A stretch of 8,049 nt of DNA, taken from assembly GCA_036378155.1 (NCBI GenBank), contig DASUXA010000088.1, positions 1 to 8,049 of the forward strand, written 5' to 3'. Below, piece by piece: positions 1 through 7,360 of this stretch. The stretch's first letter is position 1, and every line of letters begins with the position of its first letter. A program made the translations under genes and the position numbers. Below the pieces are notes generated by a model, which saw only the letters and a list, made by a program, of their open reading frames with translations, had not been told where the DNA came from and did not search any database. The DNA comes from DASUXA01 sp036378155 (lineage in GTDB: Bacteria > Actinomycetota > Actinomycetes > Mycobacteriales > Micromonosporaceae).

Positions 1-3000
1 ACAACCACCTCGCCCGGTCGCGCGGCGGCAAGGTCTCCTTCACCCACCTCATCGGGTACGCGCTGGTGCGAGCGCTGGACTCCTTCCCGAACATGAACAG
101 CGCCTACGCCGAGGTCGACGGCAAGCCGGTGCTGGTGCAGCCCGAGCACGTGAACTTCGGTCTGGCCATCGACCTGCCGAAGCCCGACGGCTCGCGCTCC
201 CTCGTGGTGGCCAGCATCAAGGCCGCCGAGGAGATGGACTTCGCCAAGTTCTGGGCCGCCTACGAGGACATCATCCGGCGCGCCCGGCAGGGCAAGCTCA
301 CCCTCGAGGACTTCTCCGGCACGACGATCAGCCTGACCAACCCGGGCACGATCGGCACCAACCACTCGGTGCCGCGGCTGACCGCCGGGCAGGGCGCGAT
401 CATCGGCGTCGGCGCCATGGAGTACCCGGCCGAGTTCCAGGGGATGAACCCCGACGCGCTCACCGAGATGGCCGTCTCGAAGATCATCACCCTGACCTCG
501 ACGTACGACCACCGGATCATCCAGGGCGCCCAGTCCGGCGACTTCCTGCGCCGGCTGCACGCGCTGCTGCTGGGCGAGGACGGCTTCTACGACGAGGTCT
601 TCCGCTCGCTGCGGATCCCCTACGAGCCGGTGCGCTGGATGCCGGACGTGCGGATCACGCGCGAGGGGCAGATCGACAAGGAAGCCCGGGTCATCGAGGT
701 CATCGAGGCCTACCGTCGCAACGGCCACCTCATGGCCGACACCGACCCGCTCGAGTACAAGGTCCGCAGCCACCCCGACCTCGACATCCTCGAGCACGGG
801 TTGACCCTGTGGGATCTCGACCGCGTCTTCCCCGTCGGCGGGTTCGCCGGCGAGAAGGTCATGGCGCTGCGCGACATCCTCGGCGTGCTGCGCAACTCCT
901 ACTGCCGCACCGTCGGCGTGGAGTACATGCACATCACCGATCCCGAGGAGCGCGAGTGGCTCCAGCAGCGGATCGAGGTCAAGCACGAGCAGCCCGACCG
1001 CGAGAAGCAGAAGCACGTGCTCGGCAAGAGCTACGCCAAGATCTTCGGCGAGTTCGAGGGCAACATCGACCCGCGCACCGCGCACGGCTCCGGCGACGTG
1101 AAGTACCACCTCGGCGCGGACGGCACCTACAGCGGCCCGGGTGGCGCCCAGGTGAAGGTGTCGCTGTCGTCGAACCCGAGCCACCTCGAGGCCGTCGACC
1201 CGGTCGTCGAGGGCATCGCGCGCGCCAAGCAGGACGTCATCAACCGCGGCGAGGAGGGCTTCACGGTCCTCCCGGTGCTCGTGCACGGCGACGCCGCGTT
1301 CGCCGGCCAGGGCGTCGTCGCCGAGACGCTGAACATGTCGCAGCTGCGCGGCTACCGCACCGGCGGCACCGTGCACGTCGTCGTCAACAACCAGCTCGGC
1401 TACACGACCGCGCCGCAGGCCGGCCGGTCCAGCGAGTACGCCACCGACGTCGCCCGCACCGTGCAGGCGCCGATCTTCCACGTCAACGGCGACGACCCCG
1501 AGGCGGTGGTCCGGGTCGCCCGGCTCGCCTTCGAGTACCGCCAGGCGTTCAACAAGGACGTGGTCATCGACCTGGTCTGCTACCGCCGGCGCGGACACAA
1601 CGAGGGCGACGACCCGTCGATGACCAACCCGGAGATGTACGCGATCATCGACACCAAGCGCTCGGTTCGCAAGCTGTACACCGAGGAGCTGATCGGACGC
1701 GGAGACATCTCCGTCGAGGAAGCCGAGGAGTCGCTGCGCGACTTCCAGGAGAAGCTGGAGACGGTGTTCAAGGCGACCCGCGACGCGACGCAGGCGGAGA
1801 CCCGGCTGCCGCGCCGTCGCGAGCCGGAGCCCGAGCCGCAGGTACACACCAGCGTCGACGCCGGGATCATCAAGCGGATCGGCGAGGCGCACGTCGCCCT
1901 GCCGGACGGCTTCACCCCGCACAAGCGCGTCGCGCAGCTTCTCGAACGGCGCGCCAAGATGGCGGTCGAGGGCGGCATCGACTGGGGCTTCGGCGAGATC
2001 CTGGCGTTCGGCACGCTGCTCGCCCAAGGCGTGACCGTCCGGTTGTCCGGGCAGGACTCCCGGCGCGGCACGTTCGTGCAGCGGCATGCGGCGATCGTGG
2101 ACGCCAAGACCGGCGCGGACTACCTGCCGATCAACGCGGTGGCAGCGGACGACGCGCGGTTCTTCGTGTACGACTCGCTGCTGTCCGAGTTCGCCGCCAT
2201 GGGCTTCGAGTACGGCTACTCGGTGGAGAACCTCGACGCGCTGGTGCTGTGGGAGGCGCAGTTCGGCGACTTCGCCAACGGCGCGCAGTCCGTGGTCGAC
2301 GAGTTCATCTCGTCGGGCGAGGCGAAGTGGGGGCAGCGGACCGCGGTGACCCTGCTGCTGCCGCACTCGCACGAGGGTCAGGGCCCGGACCACACGTCCG
2401 GTCGGCTGGAGCGGTACCTGCAGCTGTGCGCCGAGGACAACATGCGGGTGGCGGTACCGTCGACCCCGGCGAACTACTTCCACCTGCTGCGCCGGCAGGC
2501 GCTGTCGCCGAAGAAGAAGCCGCTGGTCGTCTTCACGCCGAAGTCGCTGCTGCGCAACCGGCTGTGCGTGTCGGACATCGCGGACTTCACCAACGGCGGC
2601 TTCCAGCCGGTCATCCCCGACGAGGGCGCGCTCGGCTCGCCGGTCGACCCCACCGCGGTCAAGCGGGTCCTGCTGTGCTCCGGCAAGGTGTACTACGACC
2701 TGATCCAGGGACGCGCGCAGCGCAACGTCACCGACACCGCGATCGTCCGGGTCGAGCGGCTCTACCCGCTGCCGGTGGACGAGGTCAGGGCCGCGCTCGG
2801 TCGGTACCCGAACGCCGAGGACTTCGCCTGGGTCCAGGAGGAGCCGGCGAACCAGGGCGCCTGGTCGTTCATCGCGCTCAACCTGCTCGAGCACCTCGAC
2901 GGGGTACGGCTGCGCCGGATCTCCCGGCCGGCTGCCGCCGCCCCCGCCGTCGGCTCGCAGAAGATGCACGACGCCGAGCAGGCGGCCCTGCTGGAGGCGA

Positions 3001-3017
3001 CCTTCCCTCAGGCATGA
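1..3017 (+). CDS. kgd: Multifunctional 2-oxoglutarate decarboxylase/dehydrogenase E1-E2 protein (5'-partial, internal in-frame deletion)
   Basis: The reading frame is open from base 3 to the TGA at 3015-3017 and continues upstream of the window. Kgd (also SucA/OdhA) is the thiamine-diphosphate enzyme that decarboxylates 2-oxoglutarate in the TCA cycle; in actinobacteria an E2-like acyltransferase domain is fused to E1. Seen here: the acyltransferase domain from base 3 to about 590, with its DHRIIQG active-site motif around 507-527; then the E1 part, with GSGDVKYHLG (1086-1115), NPSHLEAV (from 1173), the ThDP/Mg motif GDAAFAGQG (1287-1313) followed by NNQ (1386-1394), GHNEGDD (1593-1613), SGQDSRRGTF and HEGQGPDHTS. 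About the first 200 residues of the usual ~1,230 are outside the window. Oddity: KHVL is joined directly to GKSYAKIFGEFEG at 1020-1025, so about 67 residues normally between them, including the HRGRLNVLAN motif, are absent. The frame is intact, but E1 activity is doubtful. The identification is near certain; functionality is not. Confidence 0.95.
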   Translation, partial: NHLARSRGGKVSFTHLIGYALVRALDSFPNMNSAYAEVDGKPVLVQPEHVNFGLAIDLPKPDGSRSLVVASIKAAEEMDFAKFWAAYEDIIRRARQGKLTLEDFSGTTISLTNPGTIGTNHSVPRLTAGQGAIIGVGAMEYPAEFQGMNPDALTEMAVSKIITLTSTYDHRIIQGAQSGDFLRRLHALLLGEDGFYDEVFRSLRIPYEPVRWMPDVRITREGQIDKEARVIEVIEAYRRNGHLMADTDPLEYKVRSHPDLDILEHGLTLWDLDRVFPVGGFAGEKVMALRDILGVLRNSYCRTVGVEYMHITDPEEREWLQQRIEVKHEQPDREKQKHVLGKSYAKIFGEFEGNIDPRTAHGSGDVKYHLGADGTYSGPGGAQVKVSLSSNPSHLEAVDPVVEGIARAKQDVINRGEEGFTVLPVLVHGDAAFAGQGVVAETLNMSQLRGYRTGGTVHVVVNNQLGYTTAPQAGRSSEYATDVARTVQAPIFHVNGDDPEAVVRVARLAFEYRQAFNKDVVIDLVCYRRRGHNEGDDPSMTNPEMYAIIDTKRSVRKLYTEELIGRGDISVEEAEESLRDFQEKLETVFKATRDATQAETRLPRRREPEPEPQVHTSVDAGIIKRIGEAHVALPDGFTPHKRVAQLLERRAKMAVEGGIDWGFGEILAFGTLLAQGVTVRLSGQDSRRGTFVQRHAAIVDAKTGADYLPINAVAADDARFFVYDSLLSEFAAMGFEYGYSVENLDALVLWEAQFGDFANGAQSVVDEFISSGEAKWGQRTAVTLLLPHSHEGQGPDHTSGRLERYLQLCAEDNMRVAVPSTPANYFHLLRRQALSPKKKPLVVFTPKSLLRNRLCVSDIADFTNGGFQPVIPDEGALGSPVDPTAVKRVLLCSGKVYYDLIQGRAQRNVTDTAIVRVERLYPLPVDEVRAALGRYPNAEDFAWVQEEPANQGAWSFIALNLLEHLDGVRLRRISRPAAAAPAVGSQKMHDAEQAALLEATFPQA

Positions 3018-3023
3018 GCGTGT

Positions 3024-3063
3024 GGTCGCCGGCATCGTCGCGACAGCGACGACGCCGGCGACC
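3024..3063 (+). terminator. Strong hairpin just after kgd
   Basis: An inverted repeat starts 7 bases after the kgd stop codon. The arms (3024-3041 and 3046-3063) pair over 18 positions with a single A.C mismatch (3034/3053) and a GACA tetraloop. There is no T-tract, as is common for actinobacterial intrinsic terminators. It lies between kgd and the small gene at 3089, so it may end or attenuate kgd transcription, or act as an mRNA 3' stabiliser with partial read-through. Confidence 0.6.
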
Positions 3064-3078
3064 CGCGACCCGTCCCGC

Positions 3079-3083
3079 AGGAG
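3079..3083 (+). promoter_or_regulatory. Ribosome binding site AGGAG for the DUF6104 gene
   Basis: AGGAG lies 5 bases before the GTG at 3089. It decides the start: an overlapping ATG at 3087 is in a different frame and gives a protein without family resemblance. Confidence 0.7.
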
Positions 3084-3088
3084 CGAAT

Positions 3089-3265
3089 GTGTACTTCACC
3101 GATCGGGGTATCGAGGAACTCGCCACCCGACGTGGCGAGGAGACGGTCACCATGGAGTGGCTCGCCGAACGGCTACGCGACTTCGTCGACCTCAACCCGG
3201 AGTTCGAGATCGCCGTCGAGCGGCTGGCGACCTGGCTGGCCCGGTTGGACGACGAAGACGACTGA
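3089..3265 (+). CDS. Small DUF6104-type protein (58 aa), function unknown
   Basis: GTG start, TGA stop at 3263-3265. The product begins MYFTDRGIEELATRRGEE and ends WLARLDDEDD. From memory this matches DUF6104, a family of roughly 60-residue actinobacterial proteins; the opening MYFTDRGIEEL and the closing ERLATWLARLDD are what I recognise. It is acidic, predicted helical, and has no signal peptide, membrane segment or cysteine, so it should be cytosolic. It lies 71 bases after kgd on the same strand, with an 18-bp hairpin between them, so it may be co-transcribed by read-through. The adjacency suggests, but does not show, a link to 2-oxoglutarate metabolism. The surrounding frame is open for a long way upstream through kgd, but that part is Arg/Pro-rich shadow coding; only the portion from 3089 looks like protein. 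Confidence 0.8.
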   Translation: MYFTDRGIEELATRRGEETVTMEWLAERLRDFVDLNPEFEIAVERLATWLARLDDEDD

Positions 3266-3280
3266 GGCTCTGTTCCCAGT

Positions 3281-3310
3281 CGTCGGGTGCCGGCGTACCG
3301 GCAGCCGACG
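3281..3310 (+). terminator. Hairpin after DUF6104 gene
   Basis: Arms CGTCGG-G-TGCCGG (3281-3293) and CCGGCA-G-CCGACG (3298-3310) pair over 12 bp with one G.G mismatch and a CGTA loop. It begins 15 bases after the stop of the small gene and is the likely terminator of the kgd-side transcript. Confidence 0.6.
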
Positions 3311-3344
3311 CCGCCGAGATACCCGAGGTTCGCGGGCGAGGCTG

Positions 3345-3384
3345 CGGTAGCAGCACCCGGTGCGCAGACCGGGTGCCGCTACCG
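3345..3384. terminator. Bidirectional terminator between convergent genes
   Basis: Arms CGGTAGCAGCACCCGGT (3345-3361) and ACCGGGTGCCGCTACCG (3368-3384) pair over 17 positions with one mismatch (3352/3377) and a 6-base loop. It lies 7 bases past the stop codon of the minus-strand hydrolase and 79 bases past the plus-strand small gene, so it can serve both directions. There is no T-tract. Confidence 0.6.
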
Positions 3385-3390
3385 TTCGGC

Positions 3391-4155
3391 TCACGCCGAC
3401 GAATCGACCGCTCGGCCCAGGTGCCGGGCGAAGAACCGGACCGCGCTGTCGACCTCGAACCGGGGCAGTTCCTTGTGCCTGCCCGTGTTGGCGTGCAACG
3501 TCTTCTCCTTCGAGGCGAAGGCGTCGAACAGTGCCAGACCGGACTCGCGCGGGATGTGCTCGTCGTCCCACTGGAGCACGAACTCGATCGGGATCGTGAT
3601 CTGCTTCGCCGCCTCGGCCAGGGCGTCCGGCCAGTGGAGACCGAAGACAGCGGCGCTGATCCTGGGCTCGACCGCCGTCAACGGCACCCCGATCGCCGTG
3701 CCCATGTTCAACCCGAAGTACCCCACGGGCCCGTCGACGCCGATCTCGGGAAGTTCCTGAAGGGCGTCCAGAGTCGCCCGCCACTCGGGTACGGCGCGCT
3801 CGGCGAGGTGGGCGTTGTAGCGGACGACGACCGGGCCTTCCGGGTCGCCCATCGCCCTCGCCCGGTACAGCGCGGCGATCTCCTGCTCGTCGTGGGCGGT
3901 GCGCGGTCGGTCACCGTGGCCGGGCGCGTCGATCACGGCGACGTGGTAACCGCATTCGGTCACGAGGCGGTGCGCACGACCGGTCATCGCGGGCCACCTC
4001 TTGTGCGTGCCGCCGCCGTGCCCCATCAACACGAGGGGCGCGCGATCCGCGCCGGACGCGGGCGACCAGAGCACGCCCGGAATCTCGCCCACGGTGAAGT
4101 CGCGTTCCATGACGCCGTTCGCCGACGACTCGGCGGTGAACTGCAGAGAATGCAC
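3391..4155 (-). CDS. Alpha/beta-hydrolase-fold protein, dienelactone-hydrolase-like, lacking the nucleophilic serine (254 aa)
   Basis: The start is GTG at 4155, chosen because GAAAGG (plus positions 4165-4170) sits 9 bases upstream and the product then begins MHSLQFTAES. A GTG at 4206 would add 17 residues with no family look and no good ribosome site. Visible landmarks: the oxyanion-type HGGG (residues 46-49), DAPGHGDRPR (77-86), the nucleophile-elbow position GLNMG (148-152), the candidate acid in QWDDEH (Asp197/198) and the candidate base His227 in GRHKELP. No signal peptide or membrane segment is seen, so it should be cytoplasmic. The elbow normally reads G-x-S-x-G; here residue 150 is Asn (codon 3706-3708), so ordinary serine-esterase catalysis is not expected. 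Either this subfamily is non-catalytic or it uses other chemistry, or it is a local mutation. Substrate unknown. A leader ORF and structured 5' region precede it. Confidence 0.85.
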   Translation of the reverse strand: MHSLQFTAESSANGVMERDFTVGEIPGVLWSPASGADRAPLVLMGHGGGTHKRWPAMTGRAHRLVTECGYHVAVIDAPGHGDRPRTAHDEQEIAALYRARAMGDPEGPVVVRYNAHLAERAVPEWRATLDALQELPEIGVDGPVGYFGLNMGTAIGVPLTAVEPRISAAVFGLHWPDALAEAAKQITIPIEFVLQWDDEHIPRESGLALFDAFASKEKTLHANTGRHKELPRFEVDSAVRFFARHLGRAVDSSA

Positions 4156-4164
4156 AGGTTGTTG

Positions 4165-4170
4165 CCTTTC
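4165..4170 (-). promoter_or_regulatory. Ribosome binding site GAAAGG of the minus-strand hydrolase
   Basis: On the minus strand GAAAGG precedes the GTG at 4155 by 9 bases. It directly abuts one arm (4170-4175) of an inverted repeat in the leader, so a stem there could limit ribosome access. Confidence 0.5.
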
Positions 4171-4211
4171 GGGAGTGCCTTGGTGTCGAGGCGCTCCCGG
4201 CGACACCTATG

Positions 4212-4265
4212 TCATCGCCGGACCGTGACGACGAGTGGGAGCACCCACGTCGATACAGCGTTCAT
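4212..4265 (-). CDS. Putative 17-residue leader peptide upstream of hydrolase
   Basis: The minus strand reads ATG at 4265 to TGA at 4212-4214 and encodes MNAVSTWVLPLVVTVRR. A near-perfect Shine-Dalgarno AAGGAGGT (plus 4273-4280) lies 7 bases before the ATG, much stronger than that of the hydrolase downstream. The peptide is Val-rich (5 of 17) and ends with two arginines. It ends 56 bases before the hydrolase GTG, and the intervening RNA holds alternative stems. I do not recognise the peptide. It may be a regulatory upstream ORF whose translation controls the hydrolase. It could also be a small functional peptide, or a chance ORF, although the strong ribosome site argues against chance. Confidence 0.5.
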   Translation of the reverse strand: MNAVSTWVLPLVVTVRR

Positions 4266-4272
4266 GGGTCTC

Positions 4273-4280
4273 ACCTCCTT
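4273..4280 (-). promoter_or_regulatory. Near-consensus Shine-Dalgarno AAGGAGGT of leader ORF
   Basis: On the minus strand AAGGAGGT is followed by 7 bases and then ATG. It is the best ribosome binding site in the window, and it points only to the 17-codon ORF. Confidence 0.65.
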
Positions 4281-4299
4281 CGGTGTCACGGTCGTGTGG

Positions 4300-4329
4300 A
4301 ACCTACCAGTACTTCACGTCCCCACCCAA
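4300..4329 (-). promoter_or_regulatory. Candidate sigma-70-type promoter for leader ORF and hydrolase
   Basis: On the minus strand a -35-like TTGGGT (plus 4324-4329) is followed after 18 bases by a -10-like TAGGTT (plus 4300-4305). The predicted start falls near 4292-4293, which is where the 5' arm of the outer leader stem begins. The agreement of these two independent signals raises confidence a little. Confidence 0.45.
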
Positions 4330-4450
4330 CTCCTTTTCCTGCCGAGGATCAGAACCGGCGGACAGGCGGTACCGTCTGCTACCCCGATAGCGGCAATTCG
4401 GCCGGAACGGGGGAGGTAGTGCGCCGTCCCCGCGATCACAATGGGCGATC
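4330..4450. other. Divergent intergenic segment before the exported hydrolase
   Basis: Together with the minus-strand leader this makes a 295-base gap between the two hydrolase starts. A GGGGAGG run at 4410-4416 looks like a ribosome site but lies about 34 bases before the ATG at 4451 and does not serve it. I see no convincing plus-strand promoter. Confidence 0.4.
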
Positions 4451-5512
4451 ATGCCCGCTCGTGGTCGCAGCAACCGGCTGGTACCAGCCGGTCTGGTCGC
4501 CGTGGTGGTCGCAGCACCACTGCTGACCTCGATCGACGCCGCCGCGCGCGGCGTGACCCCGGTCGCCGTCGCCCACGCCACGCCCCCAGTCGCCGCCGCC
4601 CCGCCACGCGTCACGCCGCCCGTCGGTAGCGCGGCCCGGTCGTCCGGCATCCGAGCGTTCACGCTCGCGCGCGACCCGGTACCGGGTCCGCCGACCATCC
4701 CAGCCGGCGGATACCAGGTGGGCGTCCGGCATCTGGCGCTCAGCCGGGGCGCCACCCGACCGCTGCCGACGATCGTCTGGTACCCGACGGTCAAGACCGG
4801 CCCCCATGCGCCGCCCGGTGAGCTGTCCACCGTCGCGCCGGGGCGGTTTCCGCTGATCCTGCTCAGCCACGGTCTGTACGGGCTGCCGGAAAGCTTCGAC
4901 CCGCTGGCGAGGCGGTGGGTTCACGCCGGATTCGTGGTCGCCGCGCCGACGTACCCGCACACCAGCACGTTGGCGCCCAAGGTGGAGCGGGCCGACATCC
5001 CGAACCAGCCCGCCGACGCGTCGTACGTGATCACGCAACTGCTGCGCCTGGCGGACACATCTGGCGACCCGTTCGCCGGGCACCTCGACCCTCGCCTGGT
5101 CGCCGCGGCGGGGCACTCGGCGGGCGGGTACACGACCGCGGGGCTGCTCAGCAGCCGCCGGGACAGCCGGGTACGCGCCGGGATCATCATGGCCGGAGCG
5201 GGCATGGGTACCGCGGCGTTCCACGGCCCGGTCGCGCCGGTGCTGTTCCTGCACGGCAACGCCGACCGGATCGTCTCGTACGCCCGCGGTCGCGCCACCT
5301 TCGACCGGTGCCCCTGGCCCAAGGCGTTCGTGACGTTCTTCGGGCAGGGTCACGGCGACTACCTCGCGCCGGGGCACGCCGGCTTCGAGCAGAGCGTCGC
5401 CGCCACGATCGACTTCCTGCGCTGGGCGCTGTACCGGGACGGCATGGCGCGCGGACGGCTCTGGCTGGACGCGACCTCTCCGGGAGTGTCGTCGGTCGAC
5501 GTCCGGCTGTAA
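4451..5512 (+). CDS. Exported alpha/beta hydrolase (PAF-acetylhydrolase/chlorophyllase-like lipase or esterase, 353 aa)
   Basis: A predicted ester hydrolase acting outside the membrane. The N-terminus has Arg4, Arg6 and Arg9, then a hydrophobic stretch (about 10-28) and an Ala/Pro-rich segment. A Sec-type signal peptide is likely, with possible cleavage after AHA (residue 43); no lipobox Cys is seen. The domain opens with VGVRHLALSRG...TIVWYPT (about 90-113), typical of this group. Oxyanion region: LLSHGLYG (137-144). Nucleophile: Ser223 in GHSAGG. Acid: Asp272 in HGNADRIVS. Base: His301 in GQGHGDY. The triad is complete, unlike that of the neighbouring minus-strand hydrolase. No earlier in-frame start was found. 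The ATG has only a weak GGG at -6 to -8 as a ribosome site, so translation may be leaderless or inefficient. The natural substrate cannot be told: lipid, phospholipid or polyester are all possible. Confidence 0.85.
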   Translation: MPARGRSNRLVPAGLVAVVVAAPLLTSIDAAARGVTPVAVAHATPPVAAAPPRVTPPVGSAARSSGIRAFTLARDPVPGPPTIPAGGYQVGVRHLALSRGATRPLPTIVWYPTVKTGPHAPPGELSTVAPGRFPLILLSHGLYGLPESFDPLARRWVHAGFVVAAPTYPHTSTLAPKVERADIPNQPADASYVITQLLRLADTSGDPFAGHLDPRLVAAAGHSAGGYTTAGLLSSRRDSRVRAGIIMAGAGMGTAAFHGPVAPVLFLHGNADRIVSYARGRATFDRCPWPKAFVTFFGQGHGDYLAPGHAGFEQSVAATIDFLRWALYRDGMARGRLWLDATSPGVSSVDVRL

Positions 5513-5599
5513 CGGACCCGGCTCCGGGGGCGGGGTCCTCGCCGCGTGCCTCGGCTTGCCGACCCCCGCCTCGCCGCCGGAGACGGGTGTCGCCGCGGT

Positions 5600-5641
5600 C
5601 GTACAACGCTCGTGATGTGCGTACACCACGAGCGTTGTACG
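5600..5641. terminator. Long hairpin between convergent exported hydrolase and pruA
   Basis: Arms 5600-5614 and 5627-5641 are perfectly complementary over 15 bp (core GTACAACGCTCGTG). The loop can add three more pairs after one mismatch, so nearly the whole 42 bases is a palindrome. It sits midway in the 219-base gap between two convergent genes, as expected for a bidirectional terminator. A second, weaker GC stem with a one-base bulge (5529-5537 with 5561-5570) lies nearer the plus-strand gene. The rest of the 5513-5731 gap shows nothing else recognisable. Confidence 0.65.
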
Positions 5642-5731
5642 GCTCGAACGAGACCCCCGCCCGGACGGCGGCGAGAACCGCGGCGACCCGCGACCGCCCG
5701 ACCACGCGTGCGGACCGGGCACCGAGCCCGG

Positions 5732-7360
<1,629 letters not shown>

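Larger units (their letters stand above)
4170..4293 (-). promoter_or_regulatory. Structured 5' leader with overlapping inverted repeats (candidate attenuator)
   Basis: Four complementary pairs lie in the leader, given in plus coordinates. S1: GACCGTGAC 4221-4229 with GTCACGGTC 4285-4293, which encloses the leader ORF. S3: CCGGCGA 4197-4203 with TCGCCGG 4215-4221, with the leader stop codon in its loop. A: GGTGTCG 4182-4188 with CGACACC 4201-4207. B: CGGGAG 4170-4175 with CTCCCG 4194-4199, next to the hydrolase ribosome site. A further stem, GTGGG/CCCAC (4235-4239/4244-4248), lies inside the leader ORF. S3 shares bases with both A and B, and A and B interleave, so these cannot all form as simple hairpins. 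That is the layout of leader-peptide attenuators. The pairings are seen; regulation is inference. Confidence 0.45.

Noticed and set aside
809..3088. Long plus-strand open frame that runs through kgd and continues into the DUF6104 gene
   Set aside because: Its product up to 3088 is Arg/Pro/Gly-rich low-complexity text typical of an out-of-frame reading of GC-rich coding DNA. Only the part from GTG 3089 resembles a real protein.
3087..3350. ATG at 3087 as the start of an 87-codon gene
   Set aside because: It overlaps the GTG of the small DUF6104-type gene in another frame; the product is Arg/Ser-rich without similarity to known families.
4156..4206. Upstream GTG (4206) as the start of the minus-strand hydrolase
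   Set aside because: The extra 17 residues look non-coding and would cover the structured leader. GTG 4155 has a GAAAGG site at good spacing and gives a natural N-terminus.
4212..4265. Leader peptide as a macrolide-type +x+ stalling peptide
   Set aside because: The C-terminus is V-R-R-stop; the two arginines are adjacent and the needed Arg/Lys-x-Arg/Lys spacing is absent. Ribosome-targeting inducers remain possible, but this motif does not support them.
3022..4419. 465-codon plus-strand frame across the DUF6104 gene and opposite the minus-strand hydrolase
   Set aside because: It overlaps two better supported genes in another frame or strand and has no family features.
4436..5722. 428-codon minus-strand open frame opposite the exported hydrolase
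   Set aside because: Arg/Pro-rich shadow of a gene with an intact catalytic triad; no ribosome site or recognisable motif.
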